Shown: positions 30,701 to 40,226, numbered from the stretch's first letter. The stretch is 60,000 nt of DNA from Bolinopsis microptera (GCF_026151205.1 NC_087076.1:10146902-10206901); one strand, 5' to 3'. Translations and numbers: made by a program. Notes: generated from the letters alone by a model not told the origin.

Positions 30701-33609
30701 ATGTCCGTCCAAGTCCGCTAATGTCCGTTTATGTCCGCCAATGTCCCAAAAAACACGTCCGTTGTCTCGTAGAATCCAAAAAGGACAGGACATAGGCGGA
30801 CATAGACGGACGTGACACCCCCCCCCCCCCCCCCCCCCCCCATAATTTATCAGTAGTTATCAAAACACAAGCGGAGAGCCATTTAAAGACCCTAATGCTG
30901 TTTTGGGTGGCAATCGCACCAAAGTAGCTTCAACAGCGGTCTTGCTTTGAGAATATTTAGTATTGATAATCAAATTTTCCTGGTTCATATTAATAATTTC
31001 ATATTTTGTCATTGGCCATACTGCTAACGTTAGCTTAATCTCCAGGTCCTCAGCAGGCAACTATACCAAAACCAGAACGATGTAAAGATAGTGGCTGTAG
31101 ACCTGCAAGCAATGGCACCTCTACCAGGTGTTATACAGATACAGGGTGACATCACCAAGACATCTACTGCTGAGAATATCATCCGACACTTTGAAGGTTA
31201 GTTAACTGAGCTCACCGGTAAGATGTTCAGATATCTGGTCTGAGTTTGTTACAAATTGTTAATATAACAAGTGTTTATGGACTTAACAGTAAAGTTGGAA
31301 GGTGAATCGGATTTGTTCTGACACATGACAGCAATTCAATGAATTGATCGATTTGATTGGTTGTTGCTGAAACTGGTCATTGGAGTTTGGACGTCACTTA
31401 TCATATTTAAGATTTATTATATGTTTCATCGCCCCACTAATATTGAATTCTATATATTATTAGATTCTATTATAAAGAATTCTCTTATGGTTTGAATATT
31501 TGAAATACCAATCACACAATACACAGACCTAGAAATTACAACATATTCGCAGGAGAGGAAGCTGATCTAGTTGTATGTGACGGAGCACCTGATGTGACAG
31601 GACTCCACGATATCGACGAGTTTATTCAGGCCCAGCTGCTCCTGGCTGCTCTCAACATTACCACTCACGTATTGAAGCTGGGTGGCACTTTCGTTGCTAA
31701 GGTAACCAAGTTTTAATTACAAATTCATATGGCATTGTATTAGTGTCATATAGCGAGGGAGGTAGTTATCAGGGCCAATGATATGATGTGATGTTATATT
31801 CTGTGTTATATATCCCAAATCGTTTGTCCCAATGACATACGCTCTTAACAACATAAGATGAGTACATGAGCTGTAAAATGATTCATTTAGCGTCTCTTAC
31901 TTAGCTCGAATACAATTCCTGAATTTCTCCTTGAATAATTATAAACAGAGGTAGCCGCTGGAATTCTGTAAGACAACAATTTCAGGAGTGAAACAACAAA
32001 AGAGACAAACTTTCAAATTGCAAAATTCTAATATTAACCAGAAATAAGAAGATTCAAATTAGTCTTCTTCTATGGTGGCCGGTTTTTAGATTAAAATCAG
32101 GCTGAAGTATTTTCAGCCGAAACTCTTGATAGCTTTATTATATTAAGTCAAAATACTCAATTGCCCCATAAGTAACTTTTATCTCACATACGGCCACGAC
32201 CTTGTAGACTCCAAATATCGTAGCATATGCATTATGCCTAAGATTCATCATAGTACACCTTCCTGATGCAATGGTTGATGAGTAGGGGATATCAGCTTTG
32301 TACTCGGTACCAGCAATGACAGCTGTTATCTTGGATCTTCCCGGTAGTTGCACCCATGCATTGATGCTATCCGTGTGGGTCTTTGTGGTGGTGCTTCCAG
32401 TTTCAAATGTGGAGGTGGTCGAAGCGCTAACTGTTGTCTTTGCACCTGCTCCTATGATAGGTACTTTTGCCTCGATCTCCACTGCTATGTGGAGGAGCTC
32501 ATCACAGCAACCAACAATTTAGAAACAATCGCTGCCAAACCCAAACAATCGCTGTTAGCAAAACAAACGTCTTTCGAATGTTGGACACTTCATAAATATT
32601 TAGTACCTAGTATTGATATTTGATAGTGAAAATAACGAATAATAGAGTAGTTCAAAAGATGAAAAGCTTTCGCTGAAATATTGCTCACTGCGCTCCCTTC
32701 TTTAACCCTTCCTCAAATCACAAATGATATTATAAACCCACCTGAATTTCAGATTTTTAGAGGGAAGGATGTAGCATTACTGTTCAGTCAGCTGAGAATA
32801 TTCTTTGAGGATGTCAAGTGTTGCAAGCCTCGATCGAGTAGAAACTCCAGTATTGAGGCATTCGTCGTCTGCAGAGGTAAAGCTAATTTTATTATTGGTT
32901 TTAAGTGGACAAATTATAAAATATGATATAAAATGTTTCCCAAATATATATTTTGATTAATTATCACTAATTAAACCCTATTTATCAGGCTACAATCCTC
33001 CGGAGGGGTACATTCCCTCCATGATAAATCCCATGTTGCAGCTGGACTACAACTTTGATTTCGATAGTTTGGATGGAGTTAACAGATACGTGGTTCCTTA
33101 CATAGCATGCGGAGACCTCAGGTAACTTCTGTTAGGGTCACCAGGTCAACTGATTCAGTTCATGTTAATGATTTCTATTATGTGTGAGTGATTCTAGAAT
33201 CTCTTCAATCTTGGAATCCCCCTGGCCTGGTTGCGTATCTGATCTTAAACACAACTTCAGTGCGTACGATTCAGATAAGAGTTATACACTAGAGGAAGGA
33301 GACATACCGTACGTTTACAGACCCCCAGTACAGTCCCCAATAAACCCTCCTTACAAGCAAGCTTGTCTTCTAAAGAACGGCAAAAATATCGAACAGAATA
33401 GTGTTAATTTATCAGACGTTACTGTTAGTATTTTATCACAAGCTACTGATAAGAATTTATCAGAAGCTACTGATAAGAATTTATCAGAAGCTACTGATAA
33501 GAATTTATCAGATATTGGTGTGAGTGATTTAAGAACTGATGAGAAAGTAGAAGCAAATATTGAAGTTGACCGGACTGCTGAGAAATTGAATGATTTGTCT
33601 GTGAAATAG
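22207..33609 (+). CDS. FTSJ1: tRNA 2'-O-methyltransferase FTSJ1, six exons
   Basis: Methylates the 2'-OH of tRNA anticodon-loop riboses (positions 32/34; yeast Trm7). Exons: 22207-22377, 31046-31196, 31553-31701, 32753-32876, 32989-33121, 33261-33609. All introns are GT-AG, phases match, and the sum is 1,077 nt (358 residues plus stop). Exon 1 has [20 protein letters not shown], the catalytic K28 (ARSAFKLL) and SAM motif [11 protein letters not shown]. Exon 2 has [13 protein letters not shown] and QGDIT, exon 3 [16 protein letters not shown] and FVAK, exon 4 IFRGKD and SSIEAFVVC (catalytic Glu), exon 5 GYNPPEGY and VPYIACGDL, exon 6 [10 protein letters not shown] and [15 protein letters not shown]. 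So the K-D-K-E tetrad is complete. The C-terminal tail is extended by a tandem octapeptide (ATDKNLSE) of 24-bp units. Intron 1 is 8.67 kb because of a nested transposon; the other introns are 0.1-1.05 kb. Confidence 0.95.
23791..23905. repeat. Subterminal array of GGACATAGGC-type 10-mers
   Basis: About eleven units of GGACATAGGC, GGACATAGAC or GGACATTGGC. The opposite-orientation family (GTCCGCCAATGTCCGTC) forms 30590-30805 at the other end. Subterminal tandem arrays of this type often bind a transposase; that role is inferred. Confidence 0.85.
24597..24672. repeat. 17-bp tandem array
   Basis: Four units of GCGACATCTGTCCGACA with small changes. Inside the outer TIR element. Confidence 0.8.
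24941..25430. repeat. Tandem duplication, about 255-bp units
   Basis: Two adjacent copies begin GGACTCGACG and GGACTCGAGG and share GATCTCGGAAGGCAGGCCT, GAATGACTCGGACCAAAAAT and CACCCTGATCATTATGAGCC. A more diverged partial third copy lies at 30520-30590. The inner element inserted just after this block. Confidence 0.9.
25470..25812 (+). repeat. Left 343-bp terminal inverted repeat
   Basis: Starts CACCCTACGCGCGTGGGG and ends CATTTGGTGAAA. Matches the reverse complement of 30071-30413 at every base I compared; the match stops at the next base (A against G). Confidence 0.95.
26373..29122 (-). CDS. Ankyrin-repeat-type gene inside the TIR element, six exons
   Basis: Exons, right to left: 29122-29066, 28917-28713, 28229-28061, 27394-27218, 27004-26842, 26676-26373. 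Five GT-AG introns link them, and phases agree at every junction. The first exon begins ATG ([19 protein letters not shown]). Exon 2 contains a typical ankyrin stretch ([20 protein letters not shown], then [16 protein letters not shown]). Exon 3 is acidic and Pro-rich ([18 protein letters not shown]) and contains a one-base frame break near 28130; with it the exon total is 1,075 nt, one over a multiple of three. Exons 4-5 encode a compact conserved-looking region ([20 protein letters not shown], then [18 protein letters not shown]), exon 6 a helical tail. Product about 357 residues if the extra base is ignored. No transposase motif. It may be a captured host gene or an undescribed element-encoded protein. 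Intron 3 carries the CA microsatellite. Confidence 0.65.
27471..27900. repeat. CA microsatellite with CAGA and related variants
   Basis: Pure (CA)n of over 100 bp, then CAGACAGA blocks, then CATACACA-type units. Lies within intron 3 of the ankyrin-type gene. All long frames across it are artefacts. Confidence 0.97.
28329..28380. repeat. Hairpin, 20-bp arms
   Basis: TTGTTCATTGATTCTTTGAA and its complement are separated by 12 bp. It lies about 100 bp upstream of exon 3 of the ankyrin-type gene, in intron 2. Confidence 0.9.
30071..30413 (-). repeat. Right 343-bp terminal inverted repeat
   Basis: Reverse complement of 25470-25812. Ends GCGCGTAGGGTG immediately before the CTAAT target duplication. 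Confidence 0.95.
32138..32482 (-). CDS. Aerolysin-like (ETX/MTX2-type) pore-forming protein, terminal exon
   Basis: A 115-codon open stretch on the strand opposite FTSJ1, within its intron 3. It shows the marks of aerolysin-type beta pore-formers: a Ser/Thr-rich alternating stretch that fits the membrane hairpin, followed by a strand with Pro-Gly-Arg-Ser, and later an IPYSST strand. There is no ATG; upstream a CAG/TGGAG acceptor and a pyrimidine-rich tract suggest it is the last exon of a longer gene, or a lone fragment. The stop is followed at once by AATAAA (ATATAATAAAGC), which supports a transcript end here. No earlier exon was identified. Whether it is expressed, and whether it acts in defence, prey capture or internally, cannot be told. 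Confidence 0.5.
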   Translation of the reverse strand: MEIEAKVPIIGAGAKTTVSASTTSTFETGSTTTKTHTDSINAWVQLPGRSKITAVIAGTEYKADIPYSSTIASGRCTMMNLRHNAYATIFGVYKVVAVCEIKVTYGAIEYFDLI

Positions 33610-33951
33610 TAGAAATCAAAATAAGATCTAGATTTTGAGAATTTTAATGAGTATTTCTTGTGTTTTGTTTTTACTCAATTTTACTTCCGGGAAATAATTT
33701 ATTCTTTTAGAGGTTAGATGTAAGTTCAGTCTATTAACTTTGTCATGTTTTAGATCTGTTGCTATATACTACATAATATCCAAACAAAAAAGGTACGAAT
33801 TATTTTAATATTATGATCTTTCATTAATTTTACCCTGAGTTCAATAACACGATACATTTACCCTTACTTGTAAACAGCTTGTACAACCTTTAAGAAACCA
33901 ATCCATTTCTTATTTCAAAATTAACAGGTTTACTTCAGAATAGCTATAATC

Positions 33952-34259
33952 ATGCCACTAGAAGACGAAATAAAACAAGTTGAAAACAAGATACAAAAGG
34001 TTACTTTCATTACATTATAAGATTTATTTCCGTAATTTAGCTTATCCAATGTATCGTGAAAGGAAACACCGAAATTTGCATTTCTTACATTTTAATCTTA
34101 GGTAACTTTCAATAACATTATGTAACTTTTCATTTAACTTTATTTCAGTTCGATAAATCTGTATCAAACGAGGAAGATAACATCCTGAATTTGATGGAGA
34201 AAGCAAGTCACATCGCTAAACAGCTTGAAAAATACGATAGGGATTACGTCAACATCTAA
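33952..34259 (+). CDS. Small coiled-coil protein, two exons, unknown
   Basis: Exon 1 (33952-33999) starts ATG and encodes MPLEDEIKQVENKIQK; exon 2 (34149-34259) encodes FDKSVSNEEDNILNLMEKAS and a tail ending in a stop. Introns are GT-AG and phase 0, giving 52 residues. The sequence is charged with heptad-like Leu/Ile spacing, suggesting a short coiled coil. It follows FTSJ1 by 340 bp on the same strand. I do not recognise the family. Its tiny size and clean splice joint support a real gene, but similarity is absent. Confidence 0.5.
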
Positions 34260-34768
34260 TGAGCTGTATGGATTGGCGAGCTGACCTATTGTATTGATCA
34301 ATCAAACATAGGCATTATAATATCAATCATTTTAATATTCAGATTTCATAATATTTAAGCATTTTATCTGTCAGAATGATACAAAATTTGTACTTTATAT
34401 TTTACCATATTATATTATTAACTACATATTATTACAGTATACACAGACATGTTTATAAAACAATATTTGTAAATTTATTTCTATCCGCTTTTCACATAAG
34501 CTTTTATCGAACCATGTTGTGAATATGTCAATATTTTAATATTATCGCTTTAATTCATTAATTTAGACATTTAGTTACTTATCAAATTGTGATCGTTTCA
34601 TTTTTTGAATAAAACTCTATTCTTGTTGATAACATGAATTTTGCACCTCTATTTAATTTGCAGTTGATTAACTGTGGTTAATACTAATATCTGAAACTGA
34701 AGACGATTAACACGTCATGTTTTTCAAAGCTCCTCCGGTAGTATCTAAAAGTCCATATTTCAGGTCCA
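34260..34768. other. Intergenic, no gene seen
   Basis: AT-rich, with a plus-strand AATAAA near 34608 that could end the upstream transcript. Confidence 0.45.
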
Positions 34769-35613
34769 ATGGATATTTCCGCCCCCTCCAACAGAGAATT
34801 AAACTTTAGAAAAGCTCTCGAAGTTTTCCGCAATTGTTCGCTACAAAACTGTCAGATATCATCAGAAATAAAAATACCAGCACCATGTGGTAACTCAGTG
34901 ACATCAGAGAAACCATCACTAAACGGAGAGTTTGGTAGAACAAGAAAAATCATGATCTTGATAACAGACAAACAAAACGGATGAAACTTCATAATCCTCC
35001 GAATGAGCCCTATGACTGTAGTCCTTGTAGTTCACATACTCCAGACAGTGCAGCATCTTACATGACGGCCCTTGAGACTGAGGATGTGACTTCACATGAT
35101 CCTGTGACGTCACGTGATCCTGTGACGTCACGTGATCCTGTGACGTCACGTGATCCTGTGACGTCACATGATCCTGTGACGTCACGTGATATTGCCATAT
35201 CACGTGACATTGTTATTTCGCGTGATCCTGTCTCGTCACGGGAGAATGACCGTTCACCAGAGACGATGTTACTGGACTCTCAACCGCACACAGCAACCAG
35301 AGACATCAAGGCTCCCAGGAGATCGAAAAGGAAATCTGAAAAACTGAACGCGTTAAGTAGTTCAAATAATGATGTTCGTAGTAAACCGAAGAAAGTTCAG
35401 TCCGATTTGTTTGAGTATAGAATAAGGAGAAGGCCGGGGATCGATAAAATTAAAGAAGATATGAAGTATCTTCTTCTGGTCCATCCTTCAGATCTTACGT
35501 CCCATCAAATGTCTATAACGTGGAATTCCCATTTGGGCGATTGCGTGATTCCAGATAAAGATCGGAAGTCGGACCGAGAATTTACAGAACGTTACAGGAA
35601 AAAGGGTTATTAA
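34769..35613 (+). CDS. Unknown gene with an 18-bp coding repeat, frames do not join simply
   Basis: The first frame (34769-34984, starting MDISAPSNRELNFRKALEVF) and the second (open from 34939, with ATG at 34981, to 35613) are in different phases. A good donor (TGTG/GTAACT at 34889) and acceptor (GGTAG at 34938) exist, but their phases do not match, so either an unrecognised exon boundary or an indel lies between. The second part includes NKKNHDLDNRQTKRM, a run of TSRDPV/TSHDPV repeats, then a basic segment (PRRSKRKSEK, a possible nuclear signal) and a conserved-looking C terminus (DLFEYRIRRRPGIDKIKEDM, then YLLLVHPSDLTSHQ). No family recognised. The codon use and the ordered C terminus support a real protein. 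Confidence 0.5.
35093..35205. repeat. 18-bp coding minisatellite rich in TGACGTCA
   Basis: Six or so units of GATCCTGTGACGTCACGT. Each contains the palindrome TGACGTCA, identical to the consensus CRE. Units of 18 bp keep the frame and encode hexapeptide repeats. Confidence 0.9.
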
Positions 35614-36272
35614 TTGTCGAAAATATGAATTTGCTGTGAAATCTGTTTGAAAATGAGCTATTTGATATTTTCAGTAACGTATCTTGCGACAGAAAGTGCC
35701 ACCAGAATCTTTTCCGTTAAGAACGAGTCTACTAAATTTGGCGTTGGAACGCGCGAAATGCATAATAACATATCAAGTTGCTGTTTGTATTCGTCAATGC
35801 GCATTTTGGCGCGCATTTTTCCTTATATGGCAACCAACATTTCCTAAAAAGGTAATGATTTAATTTGTTAGTCAGATTTGATCTTGTGACTCCTTTGTTT
35901 GTATGTGATGTTGTGTTATATTACATTTTGCATGTTTACATATAATTAAACCTTTTAACTCCAACTTCTTACCCTTTTCGACTTGTTTTATGTCCACGTC
36001 TGGTTTTCGTTTTGACAATTTGACATTTTGTATTTCAGTTGATATTCTATGTAATTCCTGTTTATTATTCTCTGCATCAACCACATCTAATTACTGATCT
36101 TAACCGAAATAATTCTAAGCTGTACTTCTATCTGGAATAATTGCCAATCTTCTAATATGTTGGTTCATTATCAAGCAATAATTTTTTACCATACACTGTA
36201 GTGATTTGTAATAAACACGAAAAACCATTCAGTTGAGCACTTCAATTAATCAATTAATTATCTTCCCAGTTT
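35614..36272. other. Intergenic before TRPML
   Basis: About 660 bp, AT-rich, no supported gene. A minus-strand open stretch at 35872-36084 is Lys-rich and has no recognisable motif. A TAATCAATTAATTA run lies near 36246. Confidence 0.4.
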
Positions 36273-38134
36273 ATGTACAGGATGAGTGCACATTCTTCAG
36301 CCAATCTACTTCGTCCCAACCTCAATCACACTGACCCTCATTTTCTACAACGCAGTATCAACTCAGGAAGCTTTCACCAGGGTAGCATAAACTTCCAAGA
36401 GGCTTCTCAGCGCCGTGAGGTTGCTTCTAAAAACAGAGCAGACAATGAATCTGATGACGACCCTCTCCTGGAAGAATTAAGTCAGAGTGAAAGCATTTCA
36501 TCTTTTGGCAGATCAACCATGTTTTACAATCAGCGCCATCAATTACGGACATCCCTAAAAAACTTCTTATGACTCCATTCGAGAAGTACACGTCACGGGG
36601 TCGTGTGCCCTGGAAGCTCATATTCCACCTGCTCAAACTGCTCTGCTTAACAATGCTGCTGTTACTATTCGGACAGGATAAGTGTCAGTTAAGGACAGTA
36701 TTGAATGCCTACACAAACAATCTGGGAAATTTGCTGATTAAGGATTACAGTACAGATTCGAATCGGGACGCGTCTTTGCCAGGCGGGCCCGTTGTGCACA
36801 AGCAGTACGAAATAGCTGACTCCACTTCACATAGCCTCATCCACTTTTTCAATCTCACCAGTAGTGCTGTCGGTATATTTGGGTTCAATAAAGATAACAA
36901 CAACAAAACTGTTCTGCCAGACTTGTGTGTCACACGGTTCAACAACACCATCGTCGATGTCTCGGAATGGAATTTCACTTTCGACGAGAAAACATCGACC
37001 AAATGTACAAAAGTTGACTGCAGGAACAGTACCCGACTGGAGTGTAAACGGACAGTGGTGGAAATGTTGCCCGAATCTTACAATGGCTTCATCAGCTTGA
37101 AGATGACATTCCAAATCAGGACCATCTTCTTGTCCGTGAAGGCTCGACCAAAGTGTGTGTTGTTGTATGCAACTCAAACTCTCCGGAACCAAGTTATGTC
37201 GGGAGCAATCGTCAGCGAATTTGTGTTGAGTTATGACGAATTGCCGTGCAACAAATCCAGCAAGTACGCTCCACAAGACGGTATGATCGGTTTGAGAGAG
37301 ACCCTGGGACAGATAATTATTGATTCCACTGTAATGATCCTATCCCTCATAACCGGGTTTTTGGTTTTGAAAAGGATCAGGGCAACCCTGAGGTTGTTGA
37401 TCGAAACAAGAAATTTCTACCACTTCCATTATAACAGAAAACTAACATGGTCTGAAACATGTACATTTTTCAGTGGCTGGGACTTTTTCAGTATTTTTGC
37501 TGAAATAATCACGATAGCCGGAATTGTGTTTAAGATAAACCTGGATTACGACGCAGATAGTCATCTTGACATGACTGCTGTTTTGATCGGATCTGCTGTA
37601 GCAATAAACTGGATAACAGGACTAAGGTTCCTTTCGTTTGACAAAGGATATTACATCCTGGTGTTGACATTGTCAGTAGCAATGCCTAACATTCTCCGTC
37701 TCATGATTTGCATCCTGGCCATTTATCTTGGTTACGTTCTGTGCGGCTGGGCTGTTTTTGCTCCCTACACTTACAAGTTCGCTTCAATCGGCCAAACAGT
37801 GGACACACTGTTCGCTATCATAAACGGAGATGAAATCCTTGACACCTTCATGCAGGTAACAAGCTCAAGTCACCTTCTATCCATATTCTCCAAGGTATAT
37901 TTCTACTCCTTCATTATTCTCTTCATCTACGTGGTGCTCTCTGTGATGATCTCACTGATCGGGGAGGCTATGATTGTAGCTCAGAGTTCAGTTAGGACTG
38001 GGATTGGACACTGGCTGATCGATGGGGACGTGTTCCCTGAGCTGTCTCTGGGGTATTGCACAGAGAAGGGCGAGGAGGTTGAACCCCAGCAACCCTCCGG
38101 TCAGGACATTACCGCTCCTCAGAACAGACTTTGA
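36273..38134 (+). CDS. MCOLN: Mucolipin (TRPML) cation channel, intronless, with a -1 frame change
   Basis: Endolysosomal Ca2+/cation channel of the mucolipin family. Two overlapping frames make one protein: 36273-36572 (N-terminal cytosolic part, Ser-rich with an acidic cluster ESDDDPLLEEL that contains a dileucine-type signal) and 36569-38134 (521 codons). Homology runs straight across the junction: LRTSLKN, then LLMTPFEKY, then GRVPWKL, as in the LRRxLKxFFMxPxxKYxxxxxxPWKL of animal mucolipins. In the second frame: TM1 at about 17-36, the lumenal polycystin-mucolipin domain at 40-240 with paired Cys, TM2 at about 250-270, TM3-5 at 300-392, pore helix and filter TLFAIINGDEILDTF near 410-425 (NGDD in vertebrates), TM6 at about 435-465, short C tail. 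The join needs a -1 shift at A AAA AAC. It is either programmed frameshifting, a homopolymer sequencing error, or a recent frameshift mutation. Product about 618 residues. Confidence 0.88.
36557..36563 (+). other. A AAA AAC heptamer, candidate -1 frameshift site
   Basis: In the zero frame the codons are CTA AAA AAC TTC TTA TGA, so the heptamer has the X XXY YYZ phasing of a canonical slippery site and a stop follows two codons later. After a -1 slip the frame continues as CTT CTT ATG ACT into the channel body. A small hairpin (ACACG, 9-nt loop, CGTGT at 36588-36606) lies downstream but is 24 nt away, further than the usual 5-9 nt spacer. Confidence 0.5.
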
Positions 38135-38652
38135 ATGAAGTTTTTAAAAGTTTCTCGAACTTCTGCCTCAAATATTTGGGAAAGCAACTTTATTAAAGAA
38201 CTTTCCATGAGTATGTTGGAGGTTTTGTGTGGGATTGTTAAATTTGTTGTTACTTATTTTATAATTAAGAATGGAATACTTTAGAATTTAGATCTTTTGT
38301 CGTGTTGCCCGCCGCTCGGCTGGGTGTAGAATATTTATGTATTAATTTTTTTTCAGAATTGGTATTCGATTTTGGTAGTAAAATCTTCTTGACTGTTCAA
38401 GGAGGGCCAGAATTAACTGTCTATAAACTTATAAGTTCTGAAACCTAGTTGAATCGATTTCTCGTGCAATTTTAGGTCAAGAACAGTCATCAAAATGAGT
38501 TAATAACAATGTCAATATCTCGGTTATTTTTAAGCTTTCGTTCAGAAATAATTCGGGACTTTCAAAGGGGGTAACAAGAATGAGTTACAAGCGTTCCATA
38601 ATACAAAATGTGCATCACCTCTTTCCTCTGCTGAGCGGGTACAGGACCGTCG
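38135..38652. other. TRPML 3' flank, no gene seen
   Basis: No open frame. Word pair GCATCACCTCTTTCCTCTGC (38612) and GCATCACCTCTCTCCTCTGC (38702) flanks a family F copy, about 33 bp duplicated on each side. Confidence 0.5.
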
Positions 38653-38699
38653 ACGAGCTAGTCCAACTCGGCGCGCGTCCTGGTAGGTTGTAAACCTAC
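38653..38699 (+). repeat. Repeat family F, copy 1 (3' half only)
   Basis: AGGACCGTCGACGAG, an extra CTA, then GTCCAACTCGGCGCGCGTCC and the terminal hairpin GTAGGTTGTAAACCTAC. Confidence 0.85.
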
Positions 38700-38746
38700 A
38701 AGCATCACCTCTCTCCTCTGCTGAGCGGATACTTACTATTGAAGTA

Positions 38747-38786
38747 AGGGGTCGTTCACATATTACGTAATATGTGAACGACCCCT
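38747..38786. repeat. Family H solo palindrome (40 bp)
   Basis: A perfect palindrome made of two head-to-head family H termini, AGGGGTCGTTCACATATTAC and its complement, with no interior. It looks like a collapsed copy of the family H MITE. Confidence 0.9.
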
Positions 38787-38829
38787 AAACAAATGTACCT
38801 CACCTCTCCACGAGAATCCACATCTATAT

Positions 38830-39568
38830 TAGGGGCCATCTACTTAGGACGGCAAATAGGGAAGGGGGTGGTCTTAAAAAATTCGGACACACCTGAACAG
38901 GGGGAGGGGGTGGTCTGACAATCTGCGATTTTGGCGGACGCCATCTACTTAGGACGACCGGCAATTAGGGAGGGGTTGGTTTTGAATTTTCGGACACAGG
39001 ACAGGGGAAGGGGGGTGGTTTCTGAAAATCCGGACGTCCGGAAATTTTAAGAGAATTAACGAAAAAGTCCCATTTATTTCAACTCTTTGAAATTGAATTC
39101 TATTTCAACTCTTTGAATTTTATTAACAATGAATTTGAGTTGGTTTTATTTGTACTCTTAAGAGTAGCTAGAAATCCGGAGTAGGGGAAGGGGGGTGGTT
39201 TGAAAGGGGGGGGGGGGGTGGTTTTGAAAATTCGGACACACCCAATTCGGGCGCGCAACTGCTGAAAACTGCCGCTAACTGCTTAACGGGTGATACTCGT
39301 AAAATATCTGTTCCATATATGGACCGTCGACGAGTCCAACTCGGCGCGCGTCCTGGTAGGTTGTAAACCTACAACTAACTGCCGCTATGGGCGCGCGCGC
39401 GACAGCAGCAGTTACTGTTAGTATAGTAGCAGTGATCTTAGCAGCAGTTTCTTTGCACTATATAGAATATATAGTACTCCTGTGACCCGGTCAGGGGGAG
39501 AGCCGGAGGGAGGGTGTCTGAAATCTGCGATTTTGGCGGACGTCCTAAGTAGAACTAGATGGCCCCTT
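38830..39568. mobile_element. Composite TIR element, family E
   Basis: The left end TTAGGGGCCATCTACTTAGG and the right end CTAAGTAGAACTAGATGGCC followed by CCTTA are inverted, sharing GGGGCCATCTA and CTTAGGACG. The internal end sequence recurs at 38939 (GCCATCTACTTAGGACG) and the GATTTTGGCGGACG words occur near both ends, so it is a multi-copy or nested structure. A family F copy lies inside at 39286-39373. No coding capacity. Confidence 0.7.
39286..39373 (+). repeat. Repeat family F, copy 2 (full)
   Basis: Starts AACGGGTGATACTCGTAAAA, continues TGTTCCATATATGGACC, GTCGACGAGTCCAACTCGG, and ends GTAGGTTGTAAACCTACAAC. Four successive hairpins can be drawn. Confidence 0.9.
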
Positions 39569-39574
39569 ACTTCA

Positions 39575-39712
39575 CATAGCCATGTGCATACGCGTAATGC
39601 GTGACGCGCTTGTTTCACAAGTAGAATATACTCCCGTGCCGCCTTCGGCGGTCGCGCGCTACTGCTTAAGCGAGATCGGGCTCTGGTTAGAGCAAGCCCC
39701 TTACTTCAAGTA
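39575..39712 (-). repeat. Dispersed repeat family C, copy 2
   Basis: Reverse complement of the 16388-16480 copy plus an extra GC-rich hairpin block (GCCGCCTTCGGCGG). Shares CACATAGCCATGTG and CTCTGGTTAGAGCAA. Confidence 0.8.
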
Positions 39713-40132
39713 CATAACATATAATATTATTGACGGATGTTACTCGTCTAAATTTCTTCGAAGTAGCCCCAGCAAACCCTACCAGCTGGGGTATATCTCC
39801 AAAAGTAAAATAAATAGAACCTTCCGGTTTTCAACAAAATTTCCGTCTCGTAATTTACAGTTGGCTCCCCAGGAGCCAAATTTGGGACAACGTAGATTCT
39901 GAATTAAACCGAAAAGTTTTATTTTGGGCTAAATAAAAGATCACAGCTTTTAAACTTTGCACAGAAATGTCGTTGTCATGACTACTAGGCTCAATGCAGC
40001 GTGCGAAAGGTAAACTTGACGTGACGCGCGACGACAAACGTGCTGTTGAAAATGGCTTTTACTAAATCGCTCGCCCAAAAATTTCACGTGACTTTGGTTT
40101 TTTTGATTTTGCAGCCGTACAAAACGGTTTTA
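39713..40132. other. No gene seen
   Basis: A weak open frame without motifs. Non-coding by appearance. Confidence 0.4.
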
Positions 40133-40226
40133 CATAAACCCTAATCCCAACCCTAACCCTTACCATAACCCCGAAGCTATCTATAATCTTAACCACAACC
40201 CTAACCCTAACCCGAACCCTAAATAA
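40133..40226. repeat. Degenerate interstitial telomere-like (CCCTAA) tract
   Basis: CCCTAATCCCAACCCTAACC, then imperfect units, then AACCCTAACCCTAACCCGAA. A second tract with the complementary strand lies at 52944-53036. Confidence 0.8.

Larger units (their letters stand above)
22449..30841. mobile_element. Outer TIR element in FTSJ1 intron 1, with G/C homopolymer ends
   Basis: The left end is 27 G followed by TGACACGTCCGTCTA. The right end is the inverted TAGACGGACGTGACA followed by 24 C. ATAAT flanks both sides (22444-22448 and 30842-30846), a 5-bp target duplication. Without the nested inner element its length would be about 3.4 kb. Interior blocks include a GGACATAGGC array (23791-23905), a 17-bp array, a 250-bp tandem duplication, and a right subterminal region full of GTCCGTC/GTCCGCC words. 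No transposase is recognisable, so it is non-autonomous or decayed. Confidence 0.75.

Noticed and set aside
36588-36606. Frameshift-stimulating hairpin for TRPML
   Set aside because: It lies 24 nt past the heptamer with only a 5-bp stem; too far and too weak to count as support.
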